Assembly (NCBI GenBank): GCA_020742395.1
Contig: DYWZ01000061.1
Span: 1-64,000 of the forward strand
DNA from: Enterococcus columbae
Lineage (GTDB): Bacteria > Bacillota > Bacilli > Lactobacillales > Enterococcaceae
Direction: 5' to 3'
DNA: 64,000 nt
Below are positions 10,165 to 19,107 of this stretch, piece by piece (positions within the stretch are counted from its first letter, which is position 1; each line of letters starts with the position of its first letter). Made by a program: the position numbers and the translations under genes. The notes under the pieces were generated by a model. That model saw nothing but the letters and a program-made list of their open reading frames with translations, was not told where the DNA came from and did not search any database.

Positions 10165-11580
10165 ATGTCTGAACTTTCACGCAGAAATACGAAGCACCAA
10201 AAAAAGCCAAAGACGAAGTGGATAATTGGTGGAGTGGCTACGGTAGGAATTCTAAGTATCGCTGGTTATGCTTTAGGAAGTAATTTTTACAGCAAACACT
10301 TCTTACCTAATACACAAGTCGAAGCTGTTGAAATCAGCAATATGTCTTTAGAACAAGCAAAAAAAACAATGGCTGATAAAAATAAAACTCAAACCTTACA
10401 ACTTTTATTAGACAATCAAGTCGTCAAAGAAATTAATAAATCTGATTTTGGAATGCAAGCTGATTTTAAGGATACATTAAAATCTACATTGAAGAAGCAA
10501 AATCCATGGAGTTGGGGTAGTGCTTTATTTAAAGATAATCATGTAAAAAATGATACAGCAAGCTTTGATAATGAAATTTTAGATCAAAAATTAGCTGAAT
10601 TAAAAACTGAATTAGAGCAACTCAACCAAGGTAGAACGACAACACAAGATGCCCAAATTACTAAGGATGCTAGTGGATTTGTAATTACAAACGAAGTAGT
10701 GGGAAATACTTTTTCAGTTGATGAAGCTTTAAAGGCTATCAAAAAAGACTTACTAAATGGTCAAAATAAGCTTAATTTAAATAACTATATTCATCAACCA
10801 ACTATAAAAGCAAACGATAGCAAGTTACAAGAACAATTAGCTGCTTTAAATAAAATTGCTCAAATTACTGCAAATTATTCCATCAATGGTACAACCTTCC
10901 AAATTCCGAATGAATTAATTGCTGACTGGTTAAATTATGAAAATAATCAAGTAACCATCAATCAAGAAAAAGTGCAAGCTTACGTTCAACAATTAGCCGA
11001 TCAGTATAATACTAGTACCAATCCAACTAGTTTTAATAGTACCAAACGCGGTGTGGTATCCGTGCCCGCAGGAACTTTAAGCTGGAGTATTCAAGTAGCT
11101 GACGAAGCTAAAGCCTTAGCTGACCAAATTATGCAAGGAGCTAATTTCACACGTTCGCCAATCACTAAAGGAAGTGCCAAGGCAAGTCAACCTTTAGTTG
11201 GTAATACTTATATCGAAGTAGATTTAACTAACCAACATATGTGGTATTACAAAGATGGCGCCTTAGTATTGGAAACCGATGTAGTCACAGGAAAACCAAC
11301 CACGCCAACACCTAAAGGGGTCGATTATGTTTGGAAAAAAGAACGTAATGCAACCTTAAAAGGAACTAATGACGATGGTAGTAAATACGAAAGTCCAGTA
11401 AGCTATTGGATGCCTATCGATTGGACCGGTGTTGGTATTCATGATTCTGACTGGCAACCAGCTTATGGTGGTAACCTTTGGCAAACACGCGGTTCTCACG
11501 GTTGTGTCAATACCCCACCTAGCGTGATGGCGCAACTTTATGCAGCTGTAGAAGTTGGTACCCCTGTATTAATCTTTTAA
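10165..11580 (+). CDS. Membrane-anchored L,D-transpeptidase (YkuD, Ldt(fm)-like)
   Basis: Forms 3-3 (L-Lys3 to diaminoacid) peptidoglycan cross-links outside the membrane. The 471-residue protein has a basic N-terminus, one membrane helix (about residues 19-40), an extracellular region with peptidoglycan-binding-like repeats, and a C-terminal YkuD domain starting near residue 350 (NTYIEVDLTNQHMWYYKDG). The catalytic motif SHGCVN places the nucleophile at Cys447 with His445 nearby. Size and layout match Ldt(fm) of Enterococcus faecium, which can bypass beta-lactam-inhibited D,D-transpeptidases. It is a single-gene unit between the ldh terminator and its own terminator. Confidence 0.92.
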   Translation: MSELSRRNTKHQKKPKTKWIIGGVATVGILSIAGYALGSNFYSKHFLPNTQVEAVEISNMSLEQAKKTMADKNKTQTLQLLLDNQVVKEINKSDFGMQADFKDTLKSTLKKQNPWSWGSALFKDNHVKNDTASFDNEILDQKLAELKTELEQLNQGRTTTQDAQITKDASGFVITNEVVGNTFSVDEALKAIKKDLLNGQNKLNLNNYIHQPTIKANDSKLQEQLAALNKIAQITANYSINGTTFQIPNELIADWLNYENNQVTINQEKVQAYVQQLADQYNTSTNPTSFNSTKRGVVSVPAGTLSWSIQVADEAKALADQIMQGANFTRSPITKGSAKASQPLVGNTYIEVDLTNQHMWYYKDGALVLETDVVTGKPTTPTPKGVDYVWKKERNATLKGTNDDGSKYESPVSYWMPIDWTGVGIHDSDWQPAYGGNLWQTRGSHGCVNTPPSVMAQLYAAVEVGTPVLIF

Positions 11581-11584
11581 TATC

Positions 11585-11627
11585 AAAAACGACCTAGTTT
11601 TGAATTTACATAACTAGGTCGTTTTTT
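11585..11627 (+). terminator. Terminator after the first L,D-transpeptidase
   Basis: A 15-bp stem (AAAAACGACCTAGTT with AACTAGGTCGTTTTT) followed by T residues; it can also serve the convergent srtA gene. Confidence 0.85.
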
Positions 11628-11651
11628 ACTACTCAAATTAAAATGAACATT

Positions 11652-12366
11652 TTAGCTACGTTGAAAAACCGCTAAGACTTTCGCACTTGCCTGATTATAC
11701 GCAATAGTCTGGATGAGTTTGCCTTGTACTACCCATCTAGTTTCCCCACTCATTTCACCACAAGTAATTAATCTCACCAAAGTTGTATCTGGCACTTCAT
11801 CTAAGACATCTACTCGGTTAGGACTTACCTTTTCATTACTAATGGATTCATAAATATACACATTAGCCAAATCAGTTAGATAGATCTTCTCCCCTACTTT
11901 TACATGGTCTAATGGAGTAAACAACAGACTCTCATCAAACATTCGATGGCTCGCTAAACCATAATTTCTCTTACCCATTACTTGCGTTGGGCTAGTTGTT
12001 CCCGCACCATAAAGCAAAACTTCATTGGATAAACCTTTAAAAATTGGTAATTGAATATGCACACTAGGAATTACTATATAGCCAATTACTGGTAACTGTT
12101 TATTGGAAAACTGATCGGCCACTACTTTTTGCGCACTAATGGATTGTACTTGATCAAAATCAAAAGTTGTCGTTACTTTTTGATTTTGAATAATTTTTTT
12201 TGCGTGTGACATGTTGGACTTGGTAAGTCTGCGTTTTATGTTGCAAGAGCATTTTTTGAATTGGTTGATTAAAAATTAACACTAAACCTACGATTACTAA
12301 AACGGCAATTAACAGATTGAATAACCATTTTTTCCATGTTTTTTCCCATTTTTCTGCTCCATTCAT
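11652..12366 (-). pseudogene. srtA: Class A sortase, split by a +1 shift in an A8 run
   Basis: Sortase A links LPXTG proteins to the cell wall. The N-terminal part (one membrane helix, WLFNLLIAVLVIVGLVLIF) and the catalytic part (TFDFDQVQSIS... LASHRMFDE... LITCGE...TRWVVQG) lie in different frames that meet at an eight-A run on the minus strand (plus 12194-12201). Removing one A gives a continuous 237-residue protein of normal length, with His140, Cys202 and Arg210 in place. As written, translation from the first ATGs stops after about 68 residues, and the catalytic half would need an internal start at 12212. It may be a real mutation, a slippery site, or a sequencing error. All catalytic residues survive, which argues for a recent event. 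Confidence 0.85.
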
Positions 12367-12397
12367 CTTAAAATACATCAACTTATGCTATACTACC

Positions 12398-12427
12398 ATT
12401 GTACACCAAAAATTAATTAGATAACAA
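12398..12427. promoter_or_regulatory. Overlapping divergent promoters, srtA (-) and hemH (+)
   Basis: On the minus strand TTGTTA (12427-12422), 18-base spacer, TACAAT (12403-12398). On the plus strand TTGTAC (12399-12404), 17-base spacer, TAACAA (12422-12427). The same hexamers serve as -35 for one direction and -10 for the other, so polymerases would compete. Confidence 0.45.
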
Positions 12428-12449
12428 AAATTTTAACCGGAGAAGATAG

Positions 12450-13394
12450 ATGAAACAAAAAGGTATTTTACTTATTAACTTAGGAACCCCTGAAAAAGCT
12501 GAGAAAAAAGCAGTGAAAACTTTTTTAAAAAAATTTTTAAGCGATCGTCGCGTCATCAAATTAACGCCAATTATTTGGCAACCAATTTTACAAGGGATTA
12601 TTTTAAATGTTCGTCCTAAAAAATCAGCTAAACTCTACGAAAAAATTGCTGATCCAATTCAAGGATTTCCCTTATTTCATTATACTCAGGCCCAACAAAA
12701 AAATTTACAAAGCCTTTTACCCGATTATAAAATCGCCATGAGCTTTTCTTATAGTCAACCAAGCATTGAACGCTCACTTAGTCAATTATTGACGGAAGGT
12801 GTCAATGATTTAACCATTGTCCCTATGTATCCACAATATTCTGGTACAACAGTAGGTTCCGTTTTTGATCAAGTTATGCGCTACTTTATAGGCAAAGATT
12901 ATCTAGTCGATCTACATTTTATTCGTTCCTATCCTGAACATCCTGACTACATCCAATTTTTTGTAAATAAGATTCAAGAACAGTTGCAAAAACAAGCTGT
13001 GGATGCCATTGTTTTTTCTTATCATGGTCTACCGACAAGTTATGTTCAGGCAGGTGACACTTATCCTGAAGAATGTCAACAAACAACTCAAAAAATAATG
13101 GAACAGTTAGGTGAGATCCCGTATTTTCAAACTTATCAATCAAAATTTGGACCTGGTCAATGGTTAACTCCTGCCACAGATGAAACATTAAAACAGTTAC
13201 CTCTTAGAGGATTTAAAAATATTTTGATTGTCACCCCTGGTTTTGTAGTCGATTGTTTAGAAACACTAGAAGAAATTGATCAAGAAAATCGGCAATATTT
13301 CTTACAGGCAGGTGGCCAGACTTTTACATATGTTCCGCCTTTTAATGAAGACATCGCTTTTGCTCACTTAATTAAACATTTACTAAAAGATTAA
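12450..13394 (+). CDS. hemH: Ferrochelatase (HemH/CpfC family)
   Basis: Inserts Fe2+ into a porphyrin; the Firmicute enzymes act on coproporphyrin III. The 314-residue cytoplasmic protein carries the catalytic histidine in FSYHGLP (His192) and the glutamate in DCLETLEEI (Glu271), both expected positions. GGAGAAG precedes the ATG. No other heme-biosynthesis gene is in the window; enterococci and lactococci are known to keep this enzyme without a full pathway, which suggests use of imported porphyrin or metal balance. The CydC gene at the window end shows a potential consumer, cytochrome bd. Confidence 0.93.
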   Translation: MKQKGILLINLGTPEKAEKKAVKTFLKKFLSDRRVIKLTPIIWQPILQGIILNVRPKKSAKLYEKIADPIQGFPLFHYTQAQQKNLQSLLPDYKIAMSFSYSQPSIERSLSQLLTEGVNDLTIVPMYPQYSGTTVGSVFDQVMRYFIGKDYLVDLHFIRSYPEHPDYIQFFVNKIQEQLQKQAVDAIVFSYHGLPTSYVQAGDTYPEECQQTTQKIMEQLGEIPYFQTYQSKFGPGQWLTPATDETLKQLPLRGFKNILIVTPGFVVDCLETLEEIDQENRQYFLQAGGQTFTYVPPFNEDIAFAHLIKHLLKD

Positions 13395-13453
13395 AAAACG
13401 CAAACAGCTTTTACCAGGCAACAGAGCTAAGGTAAAAGCTGCTAGCGTTTTTT
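13393..13453. terminator. Bidirectional terminator between hemH and the VanZ-like gene
   Basis: Long inverted repeat with arms at 13393-13415 and 13431-13453 (AAAAAACGC...AGCTTTTACC against GGTAAAAGCT...GCGTTTTTT), with T-runs in both directions. Confidence 0.85.
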
Positions 13454-13456
13454 AGT

Positions 13457-13954
13457 TTATTTATTCCGTATTTTTCTGATTAACAAAATCAGTAGGACAG
13501 CACACAAAGCTCCCGCACCGTCTAGCATGACATCTTGAAAAAGTGGCGTTCTACCTCCTGTTAACATTTGATGGAATTCATCAGTAGCTGCATAACCTAA
13601 AGCAGCAAAAACACTAAATGGTGCAACTACCCACCATGCTTTCAGTTTAGCAGATAGCCCTAAAAACAAACTTCCACCTAAAATAAAATAGGTCGTAAAA
13701 TGTGCCGCCTTGCGAATGAAAAATTCAACAAAGGAAAAATAACCTAAATGTTGAATGCTTACAATTGATCCGGCATAATCAAAGCGAATCCGACTCAACC
13801 AATCTTTCAGAGGTTGATTTTTTAACCAATGCGTGAGATTGGATAATTGAGACTGTTGCTCATAGGTTTGAGAAGAACTGTAAAATAAAACGGCCATCAT
13901 GATTAATGCCACTACTAAATAAAAATTACCATTTTTTCTTGATGTTTTGAACAT
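13457..13954 (-). CDS. VanZ-like family membrane protein
   Basis: Integral membrane protein of 165 residues with about four helices. The sequence FIRKAAHFTTYFILGGSLFLG and later TDEFHQMLTGGRTPLFQDVMLDGAG are the VanZ-domain signatures. VanZ itself gives low-level teicoplanin resistance; most chromosomal members have no proven role and no van cluster is present here. It stands alone, convergent to hemH and sharing its terminator. Confidence 0.85.
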   Translation of the reverse strand: MFKTSRKNGNFYLVVALIMMAVLFYSSSQTYEQQSQLSNLTHWLKNQPLKDWLSRIRFDYAGSIVSIQHLGYFSFVEFFIRKAAHFTTYFILGGSLFLGLSAKLKAWWVVAPFSVFAALGYAATDEFHQMLTGGRTPLFQDVMLDGAGALCAVLLILLIRKIRNK

Positions 13955-14093
13955 ATTTTCCCTACTTAATTATAGATTTTTACATTTGATTTTCTCATAA
14001 AATCATGAAATTTGATCTTATGATTCCCATACTTATTAATCTAGCACAGATGATTCTATTTTAATAGCTTTCTAAATAAAAAATGGCTAATCT

Positions 14094-14642
14094 TTAAAGA
14101 TAATTCGCTCGTGGACCGCCGATATATTTTGGTCTACTATATAAGGCCGTGACATGCGCGCCACCTAATTCACGAATACTTGGTCGAATCGGTACTTGAA
14201 CATGTTTAATGTGCATACCAATTGAGGTATCCCCTAAATCAATGCCCGCCTTGGCAACGACATGTTCAACTTCAACCGGTTGATGAAAATATTTAAACGC
14301 TGCAACCGAACAAGCCCCACCTGCATGTAAGGCCGGAATCACTGCGACTTCTTCTAAACGGTGTTTTTCCATAACACTTTTTTCAACTACTAAAGCACGA
14401 TTTAAATGTTCACAACCTTGAACAGCTAAATCGATGCCTTTAGGTTGTAAAATAGCCAGTAATGTACTAATTACCCATTCACCAACTTCTTGACTTGAAG
14501 CTTTACCAATTTGTCCACCTACAATTTCACTAGTAGAACAGCCCAAAACAAATAGATCACCTTTTTGAACATTCCCCTTAGCCAAAACTTCTTCTGTAAT
14601 TTGCGTTAATTGTGCCACTAATTCTGCTTTTTCAATCATCAT
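14094..14642 (-). CDS. UPF0340 / TIGR01440 family protein (YwlG-like)
   Basis: A 182-residue cytoplasmic protein of unknown biochemical role. Family signatures seen are [28 protein letters not shown] and [11 protein letters not shown]. Two adjacent ATGs (14642, 14639) follow AGTAGGAATC; the second has better spacing. It is the third gene of a tight operon after a ThiD/PdxK-type kinase and an ECF S-component. Streptococci carry the same three-gene order, so the context points to a role linked to cofactor salvage, by inference only. Confidence 0.85.
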   Translation of the reverse strand: MMIEKAELVAQLTQITEEVLAKGNVQKGDLFVLGCSTSEIVGGQIGKASSQEVGEWVISTLLAILQPKGIDLAVQGCEHLNRALVVEKSVMEKHRLEEVAVIPALHAGGACSVAAFKYFHQPVEVEHVVAKAGIDLGDTSIGMHIKHVQVPIRPSIRELGGAHVTALYSRPKYIGGPRANYL

Positions 14643-14663
14643 GATTCCTACTTTCTGTTTTCA

Positions 14664-15155
14664 TTAAATCATTCGTTGATGTAAATTACGTTTTTGAATA
14701 ATCGGTAAAATCATTAAGGTGACTATTGAACCAAAGCTGGTTTGGACAATATTACCGATAATGGAAGCTAAGCCAGCTGGCCAAGTATATAATAAGCTAG
14801 TTGCTAACATGTATCCAATAATCATCCATAAACTAGCTAAAACCAGACTAACTATGTGTTTTAGTGGAAAAGATTGTTGCATCAAATAGCCTGCAATCAA
14901 GCCCTGAATACCATGAATGACAAAAGAGAAAAGCATCCATTGTGGATATCCTGAAAGTAAATCAATCATTCCTCCACTTAATGCACCTACACAAAAACCT
15001 CCAAATGGACCAAATAAGCTTGCGCTGATATAAATACCTACTTCACACAAAGTAACGATACCTTTAGTTGCCGGTACTGGTATCACTACCAACATCGATA
15101 CAGCCACTGTTAAAGCCGTCATCATGGCGATTTTCGCTAATTGTTTAACTTCCAT
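14664..15155 (-). CDS. ECF transporter S-component (ThiW/PdxU-like)
   Basis: Substrate-binding membrane subunit of an energy-coupling-factor vitamin importer, 163 residues with about five helices (MTALTVAVSMLVVIPVP..., GIYISASLFGPFGGFCVGALSGGMIDLL). It needs the shared EcfA/A'/T module encoded elsewhere. The fold and the paired kinase gene suggest uptake of a thiamin precursor (ThiW) or of pyridoxine (PdxU); sequence reading cannot decide. It lies 12 bases downstream of the kinase gene and 21 bases upstream of the UPF0340 gene. Confidence 0.8.
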   Translation of the reverse strand: MEVKQLAKIAMMTALTVAVSMLVVIPVPATKGIVTLCEVGIYISASLFGPFGGFCVGALSGGMIDLLSGYPQWMLFSFVIHGIQGLIAGYLMQQSFPLKHIVSLVLASLWMIIGYMLATSLLYTWPAGLASIIGNIVQTSFGSIVTLMILPIIQKRNLHQRMI

Positions 15156-15167
15156 ATGCTTCGCTCC

Positions 15168-15962
15168 TTACTCGATATTATTTCCCGCATGCCAAACATT
15201 CCCCGTTTGCGAATCTAAATAAATGCCTTGTTCAATGGCTTGAAAAACATATTGTTTCGCTTTAGCTACAGAGTGCATCAATGTTTTTTTCAGCGCTAAT
15301 TGACAGGCCAAGGCACTAGCAAAACTACAGCCAGCACCATTAATCGTTGGTCGATCTAATTTTGGTTGTTGAAAAATTTTACGTTCGTTTAAACTAACCA
15401 ATACATCAATAGCTTGATTTCCTTCTATACGACTCCCACCTTTAACCACTACGGGAATTTGATAGGTTGTCTGTAATTTTTGAGCTAATTCTAATAAATT
15501 CGTCAGCGTACTTTCTCCTAATAATAATTGTGCCTCAATCAAATTAGGCGTCATCACACTTGCTAAAGGAATCAACGTCTTTAATTGCTCGATATAATCC
15601 TGTTGAGCTTGCTTTTGTGTTTCTTTAAAAGCTAAAACAGGATCTAATACGATGGGAATTTTCCCATAAAATGCTCGACAAAATTCAGCCACTATGGCTA
15701 CTTGTTGACTATTAGCAAGCAAACCTATTTTAATCAATGATAATTGATCGTAATAACTTTGTTTAATCGTCGCCAATTGTTCCTTAAGCACATTGGTAGA
15801 AATTGGCCGTACCACAAAACCTTCTTCTATTGTTTCAAGGGCAATACTAGTAAGAGCCATCAGACCAAAAACATGATGATTTTCAAATGTTTTTAAATCA
15901 GTGGCTACACCACCACCACCCCATGTATCTGAGCCACCAATCGTTAAACCAATTAAAGGCAT
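15168..15962 (-). CDS. ThiD/PdxK-family hydroxymethylpyrimidine or pyridoxine kinase
   Basis: Ribokinase-fold vitamin kinase of 264 residues. Visible motifs: the N-terminal substrate loop GLTIGGSDTWGGGGVATDLK, DPV near residue 115, and the anion-hole region INGAGCSFASALAC. In true ThiD the loop is usually AGSDSSGGAGIQADLKT; the divergence (TWGGGG) fits the PdxK-like branch found in streptococci beside an ECF S-component. The ATG at 15962 is chosen because AAGGAG precedes it by about eight bases; an upstream in-frame GTG lies inside that site. First gene of the salvage operon. Confidence 0.85.
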   Translation of the reverse strand: MPLIGLTIGGSDTWGGGGVATDLKTFENHHVFGLMALTSIALETIEEGFVVRPISTNVLKEQLATIKQSYYDQLSLIKIGLLANSQQVAIVAEFCRAFYGKIPIVLDPVLAFKETQKQAQQDYIEQLKTLIPLASVMTPNLIEAQLLLGESTLTNLLELAQKLQTTYQIPVVVKGGSRIEGNQAIDVLVSLNERKIFQQPKLDRPTINGAGCSFASALACQLALKKTLMHSVAKAKQYVFQAIEQGIYLDSQTGNVWHAGNNIE

Positions 15963-16130
15963 ATATATCACTCCTTTAAAATTAGATTATACTAATTTTT
16001 CATCAATCAACAACAACCAATTGGCCCGTTTTTTGACCAACCAATTTTGTCGACTAGTATTTTTAACGCTCAAGGCTTATAATAACTATCACATAGTTCA
16101 ATACTTAATATGAAAAGGAGCGAATAAACG

Positions 16131-17918
16131 ATGGCTTATGCAATCAACTGGGATTTAGAAAGTATTTTCAGCGGAAAGAGTCAATCTGCTGAACTAAAGG
16201 CTGAATTAAATCATTTGGATGAAATGATTCAAAATTTTCATCAATTAGTCCAACAACTAACTATCAATAGTGACAATGAAGTAGAACAATTAAAGGCTAT
16301 CATCCAACAAGATGAAGCCATCCAAAAAAGCTTTACTGAATGTGCCACTTTCATTGAAGCCCTAGCATCTGAAAATATTTATGATAACCAGGCCAAATTA
16401 TTAACTGGTTCTTTATATGCCAAATTGCCTGCACTACAACTAGCACAAACTATCTTCAATAAGAAATTGAGCAGCTATACAAAAGAGCAATGGCAAGCAT
16501 TAATTCCTACTCACTTTGCTCAAATTGCCTTCCGCTTAGGTGAAATGCGTAAACAAGGGGCAGAATTATTAGACGAACAAGCTGAAAATATCATCAGCAC
16601 CCTATCTTTAGATGGTCAAAGTGCTTGGAGTCAGCACTATGATACGATTGTCGCTAGTATTCAAATACCTTTTAATGGTGAATTACTCTCAGCAGGACAA
16701 GCATTTAATATGATGATGGCTAGTGCAGATGCCAATATCCGCCAAGAATTATTTGAAAAATGGGAACAAGCTTGGCAAGAAAAAGCTGATGTATTAGCGG
16801 ATACCTTAAACCATTTAGATGGCTTCCGTCTAAGCAATTATCGTCTGCATCAAGTAGAGGACTTTTTAAAAGAACCTTTAGAATACAACCGTCTAGATCG
16901 TCAAACGCTCGATCAAATGTGGGCAACTATTACTAAAAACAAACAAAAAATTACTGAGTTTTTAACTAGAAAAGCACAATTACTAGGCAAAGAAAAAATG
17001 GATTGGCAGGATCAAGATGCGCCGATTTTATTAGGTGATTTCAAAGAACGCCGCTTTACTTTTGATCAAGCAGCGGACTTTATCATTGAAAATTTCCGCC
17101 AATTTTCACCAAAAATGGCTGAGTTTGCACAAATGGCTTTTGAAAAAGCGTGGATTGAAGCGGAAGATCGTCCGGGTAAACGTCCAGGTGGTTATTGCAG
17201 TAGCTTACCAAAATCTCAAGAGTCACGTATTTTTATGACTTATGGCGAATCAGTAAACGAAGTAGCAACTTTAGCTCATGAATTAGGTCATGCCTTTCAT
17301 AGTCATGTAATGTGGGACTTACCAATGTTTAATCAAGATTATGCAATGAATGTAGCGGAAACAGCTAGTACCTTTGCAGAATTAATCGTTGCCGATGCTA
17401 CATTAAATGCTGCTACTAGTGATGAAGAAAAAATCAATTTATTAGATGTTAAACTACAAAATGCCGTAGCTATGTTTATGAATATCCATGCACGCTACCT
17501 ATTTGAAACTAACTTCTATGCAGCACGTCAAAAAGGCTTGGTTGCCACTGAAGAAATTACTGAAATGATGCTACAAGCTCAAAAAGAAGCTTATGTAAAT
17601 TGTTTAGGTAGCTATCATCCGCATTTTTGGGCAGCAAAGCTACACTTCTTTATCGATGAAGTACCGTTTTATAATTTCCCATACACCTTTGGCTATTTAT
17701 TCAGCTTAGGCATCTATGCCAAAGCCAATCAACACGCTACTGGTTTTGAAGATCAATATATTGCCCTACTTCGCGATACTGCTAGCATGACGACTGAAGA
17801 ATTGGCTAAAAAACATTTAGCCGTTGATTTACATGAACCAACCTTCTGGCAAGCTGGTATTGATATGGTCTTAAAAGATATTGATACCTTCATGGAATTA
17901 ACTGAACAATATATCTAA
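16131..17918 (+). CDS. pepF: Oligoendopeptidase F (M3 family)
   Basis: Zinc metallopeptidase that cleaves 7-17-residue peptides in the cytoplasm. The 595-residue protein has the zinc motif HELGH at residues 383-387 with a downstream glutamate in ETASTFAE, and the PGKRPGGYCS substrate loop of M3B enzymes. AAGGAG precedes the ATG. Divergent from the vitamin kinase operon and followed by its own terminator. Confidence 0.95.
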   Translation: MAYAINWDLESIFSGKSQSAELKAELNHLDEMIQNFHQLVQQLTINSDNEVEQLKAIIQQDEAIQKSFTECATFIEALASENIYDNQAKLLTGSLYAKLPALQLAQTIFNKKLSSYTKEQWQALIPTHFAQIAFRLGEMRKQGAELLDEQAENIISTLSLDGQSAWSQHYDTIVASIQIPFNGELLSAGQAFNMMMASADANIRQELFEKWEQAWQEKADVLADTLNHLDGFRLSNYRLHQVEDFLKEPLEYNRLDRQTLDQMWATITKNKQKITEFLTRKAQLLGKEKMDWQDQDAPILLGDFKERRFTFDQAADFIIENFRQFSPKMAEFAQMAFEKAWIEAEDRPGKRPGGYCSSLPKSQESRIFMTYGESVNEVATLAHELGHAFHSHVMWDLPMFNQDYAMNVAETASTFAELIVADATLNAATSDEEKINLLDVKLQNAVAMFMNIHARYLFETNFYAARQKGLVATEEITEMMLQAQKEAYVNCLGSYHPHFWAAKLHFFIDEVPFYNFPYTFGYLFSLGIYAKANQHATGFEDQYIALLRDTASMTTEELAKKHLAVDLHEPTFWQAGIDMVLKDIDTFMELTEQYI

Positions 17919-17925
17919 GCTTTTG

Positions 17926-17962
17926 GCAATCTATATTTTTTTGAAGATATAGATTGCTTTTT
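17926..17962 (+). terminator. pepF terminator
   Basis: Stem GCAATCTATAT/ATATAGATTGC followed by TTTTTATT, directly after the pepF stop and before the ribosome site of the next gene. Confidence 0.85.
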
Positions 17963-17980
17963 ATTAAAGGAGATAGCAAA

Positions 17981-18541
17981 ATGGACTATATCACTGAAAC
18001 ACTAGAAACAAAACGCTTAATCTTACGACCCTTAAGTGTGAACGATGCTACAGAAATGTTTAACAATTGGGCAAGTGATCCACAAGTAACTAAATATCTT
18101 ACTTGGTCTGCCCATACCAATAAATCTACCACAAAAGATCGACTCGTATTGCGAGAAACAAAATATAAAAATAAAGAAATTCTCGATTGGGGCATTGTCG
18201 TCAAAGAAACAAATGAGCTAATTGGGACGATTACTGTAGTTAAAGACCATCCAGAATATCAAACCATGGAAATTGGCTATGTAATCGGTCGCAAGTGGTG
18301 GCATCAAGGATATACTACGGAAGCTTTTAGGCAAATTATCCAATATTTATTTGCTACTTATCCTTGGTTAAATCGCATTGAAGCAACTCACGATATTGAA
18401 AATCCTAATTCTGGTAAAGTCATGCAAAAATGTGGACTACAATTTGAAGGAATCCTTCGACAAAAAGGCAAAAATAGGCGTGGACTCGTTGATATTGCCA
18501 TATATGCCATTTTACGTGAGGATGGTAAATTTCAAAAATAG
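17981..18541 (+). CDS. GNAT-family N-acetyltransferase (RimJ-like)
   Basis: A 186-residue acetyltransferase of the RimJ/RimL group (TKRLILRPLSVNDATEMFNNW..., then IGYVIGRKWWHQGYTTEAFR, the acetyl-CoA-binding region, and NPNSGKVMQKCGLQFEG). Substrate unknown; relatives acetylate ribosomal protein N-termini or small amines. I chose the ATG at 17981, preceded by AAAGGAGA, rather than an upstream in-frame start that lies within the pepF terminator. A very strong terminator follows. Confidence 0.9.
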   Translation: MDYITETLETKRLILRPLSVNDATEMFNNWASDPQVTKYLTWSAHTNKSTTKDRLVLRETKYKNKEILDWGIVVKETNELIGTITVVKDHPEYQTMEIGYVIGRKWWHQGYTTEAFRQIIQYLFATYPWLNRIEATHDIENPNSGKVMQKCGLQFEGILRQKGKNRRGLVDIAIYAILREDGKFQK

Positions 18542-18542
18542 T

Positions 18543-18582
18543 AAAATGCACGGCTGACTTTAATCAGTCAGCCGTGCATTTT
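18543..18582. terminator. Bidirectional terminator after the GNAT gene
   Basis: Seventeen-bp perfect stem (AAAATGCACGGCTGACT with its complement) around a 6-base loop; also positioned to end the convergent hxlR-type gene. Confidence 0.85.
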
Positions 18583-18598
18583 GAAAAATAACCCCAAG

Positions 18599-18973
18599 CT
18601 AGCCGTTCTTTTTATTGACTTTTTGTTCCAGATAGCTACGATGCTTCAGCCCAAAATAATGCAATTGATCCAAAATTGGTGCAAGCTCTTTGCCGTGTTC
18701 AGTCAGCGCATACTCTACTTTGGGTGGGATTGTGGGATAAACCCTTCGCTCAATTAATTCTTCGGCCTCCAATTCACGCAAATTTTTCGTCAACATTTTT
18801 TGCGTAATGCCCGGAATGGCTTTTTGTAAGACTGAAAAACGAATGGTTGGATTTTTAAAAATTTGCATTAGGATTTTCAGCTTCCATTTGCCACTTAACA
18901 CCTCTAAACCATCTTCTATGCGACAAGATTGAATCTCAAAATTTTCAGTATCTGCAATTGTTAGCTCCTTCAT
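18599..18973 (-). CDS. HxlR-family transcriptional regulator
   Basis: Winged-helix DNA-binding protein of 124 residues. The HxlR pattern is clear: CRIEDGLEVLSGKWKLKILM, then RFSVLQKAIPGITQKMLTKN and the wing YALTEHGKELAPIL. A cysteine precedes the helix-turn-helix, as in redox- or aldehyde-sensing members (HypR, YodB type), so thiol sensing is possible but unproven. It is divergent from the flavin-dependent oxidoreductase gene at 19108, a common regulator-target arrangement. Confidence 0.88.
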   Translation of the reverse strand: MKELTIADTENFEIQSCRIEDGLEVLSGKWKLKILMQIFKNPTIRFSVLQKAIPGITQKMLTKNLRELEAEELIERRVYPTIPPKVEYALTEHGKELAPILDQLHYFGLKHRSYLEQKVNKKNG

Positions 18974-19107
18974 ATAGCTTATCCGTTAGCCACCTTTCCA
19001 ATAGTATCTTTTAGGAAACTAAGGCGAGAAAAAGTGCCGTCTTCCCAAAATTACTCATTTCTCTTACTATTAAGTATACAAAATACAAGTGAAAAGAGGA
19101 AATAAAT

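Noticed and set aside
15963..16130. TPP riboswitch upstream of the vitamin kinase
   Set aside because: The gap is short and shows none of the conserved THI-box segments.
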